Source of the DNA: Phaeosaccion multiseriatum
Lineage: Eukaryota > Ochrophyta, other classes
DNA length: 64,000 nucleotides
Reading direction: 5' to 3'
NCBI GenBank assembly: GCA_965112735.1
Contig: OZ218962.1
Span: 1,984,001-2,048,000, forward strand
Position numbers and translations under genes: made by a program
Notes under the pieces: model-generated
Seen by the model: only the letters and a program-made list of their open reading frames with translations
The model's database searches: none
What the model was told of the DNA's origin: nothing
Part shown: in pieces, positions 1-12,300 of the stretch
Numbering within the stretch: position 1 is the stretch's first letter
Layout: the number at the start of each line of letters is the position of its first letter

Positions 1-1
1 C

Positions 2-2563
2 GCGCTGCTCAACATGGCCTCACCTGAGGACAGCGAAATGAGGGGAATCTTCACGCCTCTTTTCCAGCACGCCTTCAGCGCCGATGGGGCCGCCTACGAG
101 GTGAGAGGGGTATATATATATATATAATATGTATATATTACTTCGAAGTATATATTATATATACAGGGGGGGGTAATCAGAGAGGGTCACATATGCCTCC
201 TTTACCCCATTCACATTGTTTCGCATTCCGCACTGTCTTCATCTACACCTTGCCGTCAGCAGATTGGGTTTTCTTCCCAAATCTACTGTCCTTGATCCCT
301 TTTGTGACTCTTCTACTTCCCTTCCCCTCCCCCCTTTAGGTGCTACGTGGCAAGCATCTTGATGCCGTAGTCTTCTCTCACGAGGTTGTGCAGGCCTCAC
401 GCTCTCTCGCACACCTCACAGTGGACCTCCTACGCAGATGCGTCGGACATGCAAAGCACGCCTTCTCACGCTACGCGGACCACCCTCACCCTCATCCTCG
501 CGCTGCGGCTACAAGCAGTCGTCGTCTTCCTTCTCTCTTTGCTGTCGAGAATGGCAATTTCTGCTTCGGCTCTTCACAAATGGCGGCATCGCTGCTGCAG
601 TTCAACATGCCAACCCTTATGCGCTTCCTGCAGGTGAGCGCATGGCGTATGCCTCCAACCTGTCTCCTCGTATGCCTCCAATCTGTCTCCTCGTGTTCCT
701 CTAATCTGTCTCCTCGTGTGCCTCCAATCTCTCTCCTCGTATGCCTCCAATCTGTCTCCTCGTGTGCCTCTAATCTGTCTCCTCGTGTGCCTCCAATCTC
801 TCTCCTCGTATGCCTCTAATCTCTCCTTTCCTGCCCATATGCCTGTCTGAAGGTGTTCACTGTTCTGCAGCCGGAGTTCGTGCCGACCCCTCTGTCACTC
901 GCCAGACTTTGGTGCCATGAGGTGCGCTGGTTGGTGTATAGCGTGCTCACTCACTCACTCACTCACTCACTCACTCACTCAATCCCTCACTCACTCACTC
1001 ACTCACTCACTCACTCACTCACTCACTCACTCACTCACTCACTCACTCACTCACTCACTCACTCACTCACTCACTCACTCACTTACTCACTCACTCACTC
1101 ACTCACTCACTCACTCACTCACTCACTCACTCACTCACTCACTCACTCACGCACTCACTCGCTCACTCACTCACTCACTCACTCACTCACTCACTCACGC
1201 ACTCACTCACGCACTCACGCACGCACTCACTCACGCACTCACTCACTCACTCACTCACTCACTCACTCACTCACTCACTCACTCACTCACTCACTCACTC
1301 GCTCACTCACTCACTCACTCACTCACTCACTCACTCACTCACGCACTCACGCACTCACGCACTCACTCACTCACTCGCTCACTCACTCACTCACTCACTC
1401 ACTCACTCACTCACTCACTCACTCACTCACTCACTCACTCACTCACTCACTCACTCACTCACTCACTCACTCACTCACTCACTCACGCACTCACGCACTC
1501 ACTCACTCACTCACTCACTCACTCACTCACTCACTCACTCACTCACTCACTCACTCACTCACTCACTCACGCACTCACTCACTCACTCACTCACTCACTC
1601 ACTCACTCACTCGCTCACACTTCACTCACTCACTCACTCACTCACTCACTCACTCACTCACTCACTCACTCACTCACTCACTCACTCACTCACTCACTCA
1701 CTCACTCGCTCACTCACTGCCTTGACACCCACTCGCTAACCCACCCTCTCTCTCCCTTCCTTCCTCCCTCCCCCTCTCCCTCCCTCCTCCCCCACCCCCC
1801 CCTTCCCTCCCCTCCCTCCGTATCACCAAAAGGTCATGAAAGAGTTCGTGGATCCTCTCGGCCAAGTGTCGCGTGTGTACCAGAGCGCCGCCATGGCCGA
1901 TCTCATCGACACCATCGCAAAGAACAGCACCGCCCTACACCTCGGCGTCCATGAGGAAAAAAAGCTGATCCAATCTCTGCGATCGAGTAGCCGCACCGCA
2001 GAGACGGGCAACACTAGTGAGGATCGTGACAACGATATTGACATCTGTCCATTCATCTGCACCAACACCAAGGGCATGTTGGATGTGCTCGTGGTGAAGG
2101 GGGACATGAACAACCCGGAGCTGAAGAAGTGTAAGGCCAAGCAAGGACAGGCGAAGAAGGCAAATGAGGCCAAGGAGGCAAGAGAGGGCAGCAGCAAGAG
2201 CGGCCGCCTGTTCGGGATAGCAGCAACAGCAGCAGCAGCAGGAGGAGGAGGAGGAGGAGGAGGAGGTGGTGGGGGAGAAGAAGGAGGGGAACGCGCTGTG
2301 TCCGTACTAAAGTCCTTATTGAGAAGCAGCAAGAAGGTCCGAGCGTCCGCCGAAGGAGAAGGAGAAGGAGAACAAGAAGAAGAAGAAGAAGAAGAAGGAG
2401 GAGGAGGAGGAGAAGGGGGTGAGGCCAAGGTCGGAGCCCCCCTGGCGTTGATGCTGTCGCAACTCTCGAGGCAAAGGAGCACGGACAGGTGGATGCCGAG
2501 GCACTGCTTCCCTGCCGACGAGGAAGGATTTCGGAGGGCGCAGGACGCCGTCAGGTGTGTGTG

Positions 2564-2601
<38 letters not shown>

Positions 2602-2890
2602 TGTGTGTGTGTGTGTGTGTGAATGAGTGAGTTACTGTGTGCGTGTGTATGTTTGTGCGTTTGCGCGTTTGTGTGCGTGTGTTGGGTAAGTAGCCACGTG
2701 CGTTGTGCGTGCGTGTGTTGTGTGTTGGGTAAGTAGGCACGTGTGCGGCAACTAGCAGGACCCCCCTCCTTCCCATCTCCTCCCACTCTTCCTGTGGCTG
2801 TCTGTCTTCTTTCCCGACACCTCCTGTGTCTGCGGTTGTGTCAGTATGCGCTAACTCCCCTTTCTCTGGCACATGTTGTTTCTTTGTTTG

Positions 2891-2928
<38 letters not shown>

Positions 2929-5008
2929 TCTCTCTATCCCTCTCTCCCTCTCTCTCTCTCCCTCTTCCCCCCCCTCTCTCCCTCTCCGACACCAGGTATC
3001 AAGAGGTGTCCTCTTTCGAAGACGAGCAATGCCTTCAAGACTCTCAGGTTGGTCCACAAGTCATTTCCTCGGGCCGCAAGTCAATGAAGCACACATGTGT
3101 AGAGAGGGACAGAGATACATAAATTGATAGATAGATTGTTGGATAGACGGGTAGGTGGGTGAGTAGGTGCGTGGGTGGGTGAGTAGGTGTATGTGTGTGT
3201 GGCTGAGTAGGTCTGTGTGTGGGTGGGCGAGTAGGTGTGTGTGTTTGTTGGTGAGTGCGTGACTAGGTGCGCGTGTGGGTGGGTGAGTAGGTGGGTAAGT
3301 AGGTGAGTTGAGGCCCCCCTCCTCCTCATGAAATGTATTAAACACCTTGCCCTCACCACTCACCCACACACTCACAACCCCACCCATCCACTGGCTTAAT
3401 GTCCACCCAACCATTGTCATACTCCACCACACCCACCCCTGTATCACCAACACCCGCAGTTCAAAGCCAAGATGCTTATCGTCGACGGTTTCTGCATCTC
3501 AAGTCGAGACTTATACGGCCTTCGCTCCTTACGTAAGGCTATGGAGCTGGCGACGGCGTTGTACCACATCCCCTGGCCCAATCGAAAGCCCACCCTCGGC
3601 TTGGGGCACACCGACGCTGAATCACCAACGGGTGGTGCTTCGCTATTGACCGTCGCCAGCGCGAGTGGCACAGGTCGAGCCCTGCTCACCAAGCCCGATG
3701 TGGTCAATGTTTGTCAGTTCAGTCGTCTGCTGAGCCTGCCAGGTGGGTACCGGGCATACAGGCATACAGGCATACAGGCATACAGGCATACGACATATAA
3801 TAGAGCACATGGGGGGGTTGTATCTTGTTGCTCTGGCTTGGCTGCAGACATGAGTGCGTGCTTTGAGTGGTGCTTTTATGTGTACATACATTATATATTC
3901 TCCATTGTATATATATACTATATATTGCATTGTCGGCCTTTCATGCACTCTACTTGGCCGCTTGCCTGCGCACACTTACCTCCCCTCCCCTCCACCTCCA
4001 CTCCACCGCCTCACTCAACTCAACTCAACTCACAGGCTGGCAGCGCCATGCGGTGGTAGTGTGCGGAGACAGAGGTGTATCGGGTGCCCAGGGAGCCATC
4101 CTGCCATCTCTCGAGCTCGCCACAGCAATGTTGCACAAACGCACGGGACGGGTGACGCACGTGAAGGGCGGCCTCGGGAAGGTACGTACGTACGTACGTA
4201 CGTACGTACGTAAAGTGGCGTCAGGCAGTGACGTCAGTAGATGACGTTAGCGCCGGTCAGATCAGCCCGTCAGTGAATACTGAAAACAGAAGCAAGGGGA
4301 AGGAACCCTTTTTGAAACTGAAACTGAACATCTCTACCCTGCCTCACAAACTGCAATTGCAAACTGCCTGCCCACGCAACAGATTCGAGACCGCATCGAG
4401 CGGAACAGCGGCAACGAAGCACCAACTAGCGAGGGTGGGGGCTCACAACTGGTGAAGGCTCTGCGGGAAGCCATCCTGAGGTGTCTGGGACTAGGCCTGG
4501 GAGACACCACACAGAGCCCTGAGGAGCTTCTCCGAGACGGAGTGGCGGGCGCTCCAGCGAAGGAGGGCAAGCAGGCAGGGGCCAACAAGCAAGCTAGAGG
4601 AGGAGGAGGAGGAGGAGGAGGAGGAGGAGGGGATAGAGACGGAGGAGGAAGAGATGGAGAGCAAGCAGGGGAGAAGAACCAGCCGCAGCAACAGCAGCAG
4701 CAGCAACCGCAGCCGCAGCAGGCGGGGAAGGAGGACAGCCAAAAGAAGAAGAACGAGCAGCAGCGAGGCGGCCGCTCCTCCTCCTGTTGTGTATGCAACG
4801 TGGTTCCCACCCAGCACGTTGTCTTTATCTCCAGCGCCGCCCAGTGCCTGGGGGGGACGCCTTCAGGCTTCTCCCACCGCGTCTTGGGTGACTTACTGCA
4901 GGGGGAGGGAGGCATCGGAGATCTCTTTAGCCCCGCAGAGCTTGTGTGGCTGGGCGCCTCGGAGGTACTAGGTACGTAATATTATGTTTATGCTATGGCA
5001 TGTCGTGT

Positions 5009-5059
<51 letters not shown>

Positions 5060-7306
5060 ACTCATCGACTCTGACTTCCCATGTACGATATGGCCTCCCC
5101 TGTGCAACGCACGTCCCTCCCGCCCTCGCTCGCTCCTTCCCTCCCTCCTTCCCTCCCTACCTCCCTCCCTCCCTCCCTCCCTCCCTCCCTCCCTCCCTCC
5201 CTCCCTCCCTCCCTCCCTCCCTCCCTCCCTCCCTCCCTCCCTCCCTCCCTCCCTCCCTCCCTCCCTCCCTCCCTCCCTCCGTCCTTCCACCCTCCCTCCC
5301 TCCCTCCCTCCCTCCCTTTCTTTTTTCGTCTCTCTCTACCCCTCCCCTCCCGTCAGATCTCTCCCACACTTCGGCAAACGTCAACCAAGGAGAAGGTTTA
5401 GAGGGGGAAGATGCAGCACCAGCACCAGGAGGAGGAGGAGCAGGAGGAGGAGGAGGAGGAGGAGGAGGAGGAGGAGGAGGAGGAGGAGGAGGAGCAGGAG
5501 CAGGAGGAGGAGGAGGAGGAGGAGGAGGAGGAGGAGGAGGAGGAGGAGGAGGAGGAGGAGGAGGAGGAGGAGGAGGAGGCAGCAGCAGCAGCAAAAGCAG
5601 GACTCGGGGGGAGGAAGGAGGTCTTCTGCCCACAGGTACGTAAGGAAGTACGTAAGGAAGTACGTAAGGAAGTACGTAAGGAAGTACGTAAGGAAGTACG
5701 TAAGCTTACGTAGGCTACGTTCGGTGAGGTGCAAGAAGGAAGATGTAAGATTCAATCGACGGGCGGAAAAGAAGAGAGTGGTTGATACCCACCATTCGGC
5801 GGAATATCGTATAGCCTTTCGACGGAATAGCATAGGGCGGAAAGTATTCGGGGCGGCATGTGAAGTCGATTGGTTACCCCCACCCCCACCCCCACCCCAA
5901 TCATAATCTGCCCCCTCCCCCCCCCCCTGCAGGCCTGGCTGTGGACTTTGCAACTCGTCGCCTGGTGTCTGTTGTCCGGGCCTCCCTCGTGTTGGTGCTT
6001 TGCATGACACAGACCGAGTACGAGCAGCGGTGTCGGTGGAGAGGAGTGAGGGCGTGCAGGACACTCTGGCCGAGGCGGTGGGGGCTGCACGCCTTGGATA
6101 GTGTGACGCAAGCGGCCTTGTGCAAACATCGCAACAACGATGAGCTCAGCCTCCTGAAGAAGACAGGTGACGGGGTGACGGGGTGATGGGGTGGTGGGGT
6201 GATGAAGTGATGGGGTGATGAAGTGATGGGGTGATGAAGTGATGGGGTGATGAAGTGATGGGGTGATGAAGTGATGGGGTGATGAGGTGATGGGGTGATG
6301 GGGGTGATGGGGCGAGGGGTAGTCCATGACAAGGAGGGGCGGATGTGTCTATCTATACGATGGGCATCGATGGAAGCGGATGGGGCGTTCTCTCATTACA
6401 GAGAAGGTGTCCTGTATTAAGCACTCCCTCCCTCCCTCCCTCCCTCCCTGCCGCCCTCCCTCCCTCCCTCCCTCCCTCCCTCCCTCCCTCCCTCCCTCCC
6501 TCCCTCCCTCCCTCCCTCCAGGCCGCAGCCATGTCCATCTAGTGGGGCTTCTGCTGCACAGCCGCTTCATGAGCACGGTCAAGGGTGCGGCTATCAACGA
6601 GTCTCTGCCCCCACCCGGGATGGAGGCGAGTATGTCTGTCTGTCTGTCTGTCTGTCTATCTGCCCTGCCCAAATATTCTTCAACCTACCTGTCCGTATGC
6701 CTCAATCTGTCTTTCTGTCTTTCGGAGTCTCATGATACATACACCACTCACAGAAAAAATGAAGTACTTCTATTCTTGTTTTCTTTATTTTGTTGTCTCC
6801 CCTTTTCTTCTCTCTCTCTCTTTCTAACCTAACGCTCTGTACCACCAACTACACCACTCACAGAAGGACATCACGGCCCTCTTCGATGTATTCATGGCCG
6901 AGGCTTCTCTCGGACTTGCCCCTGCTTACGTCAAGGCCCAGGCATGTGCACAGCAATGTGTCTCACTCTTTAATCTCCAGGAGCAGCAGCAGCAGCAGCA
7001 GCAGTTGGTGATACATCAGCAGGGCACTGGCAGTTGTAGTGCGAGTAGCCGCAGCAGTGGCGGGGGCAGGATTGACTCCTTTGTGGGTGTGACGGAGGCC
7101 GTTGCGTTGCTGAGGCACATTTGCCGCCTTGCTGCGAGGAGGATCGTGACGAGGAGCAGAGTACTAAACGAAGCAAAGGAAACGGCGCGGAGGTGGGGGG
7201 TCAAGAGCAAGAAACAGCTCGCAGCACAGGTGAGTTGGAATTTAAGTGTACCGGCAGGCATCAGCCTAACAATTATGTAACTGTGTATGTTTGTGTGGTT
7301 GTGTGG

Positions 7307-7359
<53 letters not shown>

Positions 7360-7383
7360 TGTGTGTGTATGTGTGTGTACGAG

Positions 7384-7435
<52 letters not shown>

Positions 7436-8626
7436 ACGCAGGTGAGTTGTGGAGGTTGGAGGGTAGAGTTGGAGTTTTAGTTTTGCAAGTGATTGGGTTG
7501 GGGAGTTAGGACTGAGAAGCAAGGAGAACGGAGGGGAAGGGGTCTCGATAGTCGGGTCTCAGTTTGAGTTTGAGTTCGGGTTAAACACATTTCATCCACT
7601 GCCATCCATTGTCACAGCCTCAAACTATCCATCCTCTACCGTCGCCTCCAGCCATCCATCCCCTGACAACCATCCACTGCCATCCACCCACTGCCATCCA
7701 TCCATCCCCTACTATACACCTATCCCCTGACAACCATCCACTGCCATCCACCCACTCCCATCCATCCATGCCCTACTATACACCCATCCCCTGCCATCCA
7801 CCCACTGCCATCCATCCATCCCCTACTATACACCCATCCCCTACCATCCATCCACAGCTGGACAGCCTGAAGTTTGTCCTTGAGGATATGGACGTTGAGA
7901 TGTGCACCAAGAAGAGCGCTTACGGAGAGCTAACAAGCCGCAGGGGCGAGCTAGCGGCGCGCTTCGACGCAGAGAGAGAGGAACTCGATAGGGCCGACGC
8001 TGGCATCAATGCGTGCAGAAGGTGGGTAGGTGGTGGTACGCCACCAGCTGTGAGTGAGTGTCGAGTCCTATGGTGCTATGTTCTCCTCCGCGCGGGCTGC
8101 TCTACCTTTGGTTAAACGCTTACTCTGCTCATCCTGCCTGCCGCTTTACTGACCGTTTGCTTGGCCCTGTGCATGTGTCTCTCTCTCTCTCTTCCATGTG
8201 TGTGTATGTGTGTGTGTGTGTGTGCGTGCGTGTGTTTTGTGTATTTCCACTCTCTCCCTTTTCATGTGTGTATGCTGTGTGTGTGTGTGTGTGCGAATCA
8301 CCAACAGCTCCATCTCGGACCAGCAGCGGGCGGCACGCATTAGACTACAGGAGGCCGCAGAGGCTCTACAGAGACTCAGCGACGCCGACTTTGAAGTCAT
8401 CAGCAAGCTGGTAAGAGAGGGATGGCAGTGGATGGATGGCAGTGGATTGATGGTAGTGAGTGGATGGCAGTGAGTGGATGGTAGTAAAGAGATGGCAATG
8501 GAAGATCAGCGCTCAGTGACGCGGGGATTCTGAAGTCATCCACAAGGCGAAAGTGCATAGACGGCAGTGGATGGCAGTGGATGGCAGTGGATGGCAGTGG
8601 ATGGCAGGCGGTGCATGGTGCTTGCT

Positions 8627-8666
<40 letters not shown>

Positions 8667-8936
8667 CCTCGCTCTCTGTCTCTCTCTCTCTGTCTCTCTC
8701 TCTCTCTCCCTCTCTCTCTCTCTCTGTCTCTCTCTCTCTGTCTCTCCCTCTCCCCCCCCCCCCCCCCTCTCTCTCTCTCCCTCCGGGCGGGCGTTATCCA
8801 CATGCAGTGCCTTGGAACCAATACCCTCCATCAAAACACAGAGCAACAACCATCCCAGAGCAGAAACCAACAAGCATCCCAGAGCAGCAGCCACAAAACC
8901 TCTCTCCGCCTCTCGTCCAGACTCGCCCCACCACCC

Positions 8937-8982
<46 letters not shown>

Positions 8983-9324
8983 GCCAGTCCTCCAAGAGGA
9001 AAGGCCAGGGCAACAACCGCAGCTCCCAAGACTCCGGCGAGGGCTTTACCCTGAACGAGGAAGAAGCCTTCATCATTGAAGCCCTTGCCGTGGTACTGGG
9101 CCGCTTGCTCGCCTTCCCGGTTCCCTCGAATGAGTGGATGATGACGGGCCTCGCAGATCGGGCAGGTCAGTCATTCTCCCCTCAAATGAGTCTCTGCTGC
9201 TACACACCTTTCCATATTGCTCTATCTGTTTGTCTGTCTGCCCATATGCCTCTATCTGTATGTCTATCTGTCTGCGTGTCTGTCTGTCTGTCTGTCTGCC
9301 TGTCTGCCTGTCTGTCTCTCTCTC

Positions 9325-9378
<54 letters not shown>

Positions 9379-12300
9379 AGTTCTGTCTGTCTGTCTGTCG
9401 GTCTGTCTGCCTGTATCCGTCTCTCTTCTCTGTCTCTCCAGCAGCACTCCCAACCCTGCTCTCGCTTCCACACACACCTGCACACACACACACACACACG
9501 CGCGCGCGCCCACATCACACACACACACGCGTTGGTGACACACAGGCAAAGCCATCCGCATCATGCTGCTGGACCCCTCCCTGGTGAAGAAGATTATGGA
9601 CTTCAAGCCTGTTCTCGTGGCGGAGGGAATGGACGAGGATGATCAGGTAAACTCTGCCTTCAGACCAGTTGGTACTTCAGCAGCAACAGCACTCGCAGGG
9701 TCACAAACGACGGGAGCAGCAGCAGCAGCAGCAGGAGAAGGAGCGACCACCACTCAAACCCAAACTCAGACGCATCCTCCCCTGAGGTACAATGGGGGGG
9801 CCCAAGTCTTGCTGGATAAGCTTGAAGAGGTTTCTGAGTCGAGAGGCTTGCAACTCATCCCGAGCACTGGGGAGGAGTTTGGGTGGTACGAGGATGAAGA
9901 TCGGTTGGTGCTACAACGGCGGCAGGAGGAAGAGCAAAAGTTGGTGGTACAGCAGGGGGGAGTGGGGGCGGCGGCGCCGGCAGCGGCAGTCGGGGTCGAT
10001 AAAGAAGGTGTAAGTTGTCCTACTGGAGAGGAGGGAGAAGGAGCCACCACTGCAGCACCACTTGAGACAGCAGCAGAAGGAGCAGCAGGAGGAGGAGCAG
10101 GAGCAGGAGCAGCAGGAGGAGCAGGGGGCTCGCCATCGAGCGGGCCTTCTCCACCCTTGGGATTGAGTGGGTCCCCCCCCCCCCCCAAGCCCGCAAGGCC
10201 CCCGTCAAGAAAAGTTGCACTGTCGAACTCGCGCAGCACTTAGCACCGGAGCTACTTGACGAGCTAAGGAGGTGTGAGCGTCAGGCCATGGACACCTCAG
10301 CGGTGATGCAGTGGGGGGCAGGGGTGCCGCTGGACAACATCAAGAGTCGCTGCCGAGCACTGGGCCTGCTCACAGAGGTGAGGAGAGGATTCCTCGACCA
10401 CTCCCACCCGCTCCCTCCCTCCACTCCGTGTCCCCCTCCACTGCCATCCACTGCCATCCACAGCCACCCCGCCCTCCCGCTCTGCCTTCCACATCCACTA
10501 CCATCCTCTTTGCTGACCCTCGTCCGACGGCGACCTATCGTGTCCACATCCGCTGCCATCCTCATCGCTACGTTTGTGTGTGTGTGTGTGTCTGTTTGTG
10601 TGTGTGTGTGTGTGTGGACGTGTTTGCACGTGCGTGTGCGTGTGCATGCGTGTATGTGGACGTGTTTGCACGTGCGTGCGTGTGCATGCGTGTGTGTGGG
10701 GCGTATGCGTATGCATGTGCGTGCGTGCGTAATGCAGTGGATCCTGGCGCTCGTGAATTTCCTAGAGGTCGGGCGGTGCTGTCAATCCGCCCTGCGCTCG
10801 CTACAGCCCACGGTCGTCGAGTCGCAACGGTGAGAGGGAGAGGCGGGGGTGAAGATGAAGGAGGGGGAAGGGAATGGCCCTCAGTTTCAGTTTCCATTTG
10901 GGGCTCTGACTTCGCCACCCTACAAACCCCATCCACTGCCATCCTGCCACCCACCGCCACCCCCGACCCCCACCATCACCCCCATCCACTACTATCCCGC
11001 CCTCCACCGCCCTCATCACTCACACTACATTATTCTTTGCTGCTCGGGGTGTGTGTGTGTGTGTGCGTGCATGCATGTGTGTGTATGTGCGTGTGCGTGT
11101 GTGCGTTTTGTGTGTGCGTGAGTAGCAAAATGGCGGACATCCATCAGCGAGAGAAGGCCGAGCTGGGGGCCATCGACAACGAAATGAAGCAATTCGCCAG
11201 GAATAGGTGAGGGAGTTGGTCATACAGAGGGAGGGGAGGGAGGGGAGGGGGACAGAAGGCCATATATACACATATATATACATATATATATTACACACCC
11301 CAACCAACCCCCCCCCACACACCCACACCATCCCCCCCCCCCCCCCCTCCCCTCTCCCTCCCAAGAGCGGCGCTGACGACGAAGCAGACGGAGAGCAGGG
11401 ATCGTCTGCATAAGCTCCGGTGGATCGAACACCTCGGGCCATCTGTGAAGTACGCCCTTCTCGGCTGCTCGCAGGAGCTTCTGGATCTGGAGGCAAGTAG
11501 ATGGAGTTGGGGGGGGGGGGGAGGGCTTGTATCCCAGTCAGTCACAGATGCACCCACCCTCTGTCCTGACACCCACACACCCACCCTCTTTCCTGACACC
11601 CACCCATCCACCCTCTGTCCTGACACCCACCCACCCTCTGTCCTGACACCCACCCATCCACCCTCTTTCCTGACACCTACCCACCCACCCTCTGTCCTGA
11701 CACCCACACACCCACCCTCTGTCCTGACACCCATCCATCCACCCTCTGTCCTGACACCTACCCACCCACCCTCTGTCCTGACACCCACCCACCTACCCTC
11801 TGTCCTGACACCCACACACCCACCCTCTGTCCTGACACCTACACACCCACCCTCTGTCCTGACACCCACCCATCCACCCTCTTTCCTGACACCTACCCAC
11901 CCACCCTCTGTCCTGACACCCACACACCCACCCTCTGTCCTGACACCCACCCATCCACCCTCTGTCCTGACACCTACCCACCCACCCTCTGTCCTGACAC
12001 CCACCCACCTACCCTCTGTCCTGACACCCACACACCCACCCTCTGTCCTGACACCTACCCACCCACCCTCTGTCCTGACACCCACCCATCCACCCTCTGT
12101 CCTGACACCTACCCACCCACCCTCTGTCCTGACACCCACCCACCTACCCTCTGTCCTGACACCCACACACCCACCCTCTGTCCTGACACCCACCCACCCA
12201 CCCTCTGTCCTGACACCCACCCATCCACCCTCTGTCCTGACACCCACACACCCACCCTCTGTCCTGACACCCACCCATCCACCCTCTGTCCTGACACCCA

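Larger units (their letters stand above)
871..7229 (+). other. Dynein AAA3 end and AAA4 module (exons)
   Basis: Exon 871-921 ends LARLWCHE, the dynein signature just after AAA3. Exons 3460-4971 hold AAA4: a strand [15 protein letters not shown] sits where the Walker A loop should be but lacks the GK[ST] lysine; [10 protein letters not shown] follows in the place of the usual FLFTD Walker B strand, then [12 protein letters not shown] matches the 'SGEVPGLF..DE' stretch. Exon 5933-6166 has [20 protein letters not shown], equal to the conserved 'RNNLHLVLCMSP..' segment, and exons 6522-7229 match the helical lead into the stalk, with a poly-Gln run ending QQLVIHQQ. The missing lysine suggests AAA4 does not hydrolyse ATP (inference). 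Confidence 0.7.
7858..11492 (+). other. Dynein stalk and microtubule-binding domain (exons)
   Basis: Exons 7858-8021 and 8308-8410 are heptad-like and charged ([26 protein letters not shown]), as expected for the outgoing stalk helix CC1. Exon 8808-9165 contains [17 protein letters not shown] and exon 9546-9646 [18 protein letters not shown], which match the start of the microtubule-binding domain. Exons 10198-10377 and 10738-10829 carry [20 protein letters not shown], the counterpart of the conserved 'AA.GLC.WV.A...Y' helix, followed by PTVVESQR and a returning coiled coil in 11126-11492. The domain order supports a real dynein rather than midasin or another AAA protein. Confidence 0.75.

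Noticed and set aside
853-1954. Long open frames reading THSLTHS
   Set aside because: Product of the (ACTC)n array in an intron; the period of 4 keeps all frames open and no start, domain or codon pattern supports a gene. Same for 34988-35722, 49382-49840, 50458-51624 and 57006-57526.
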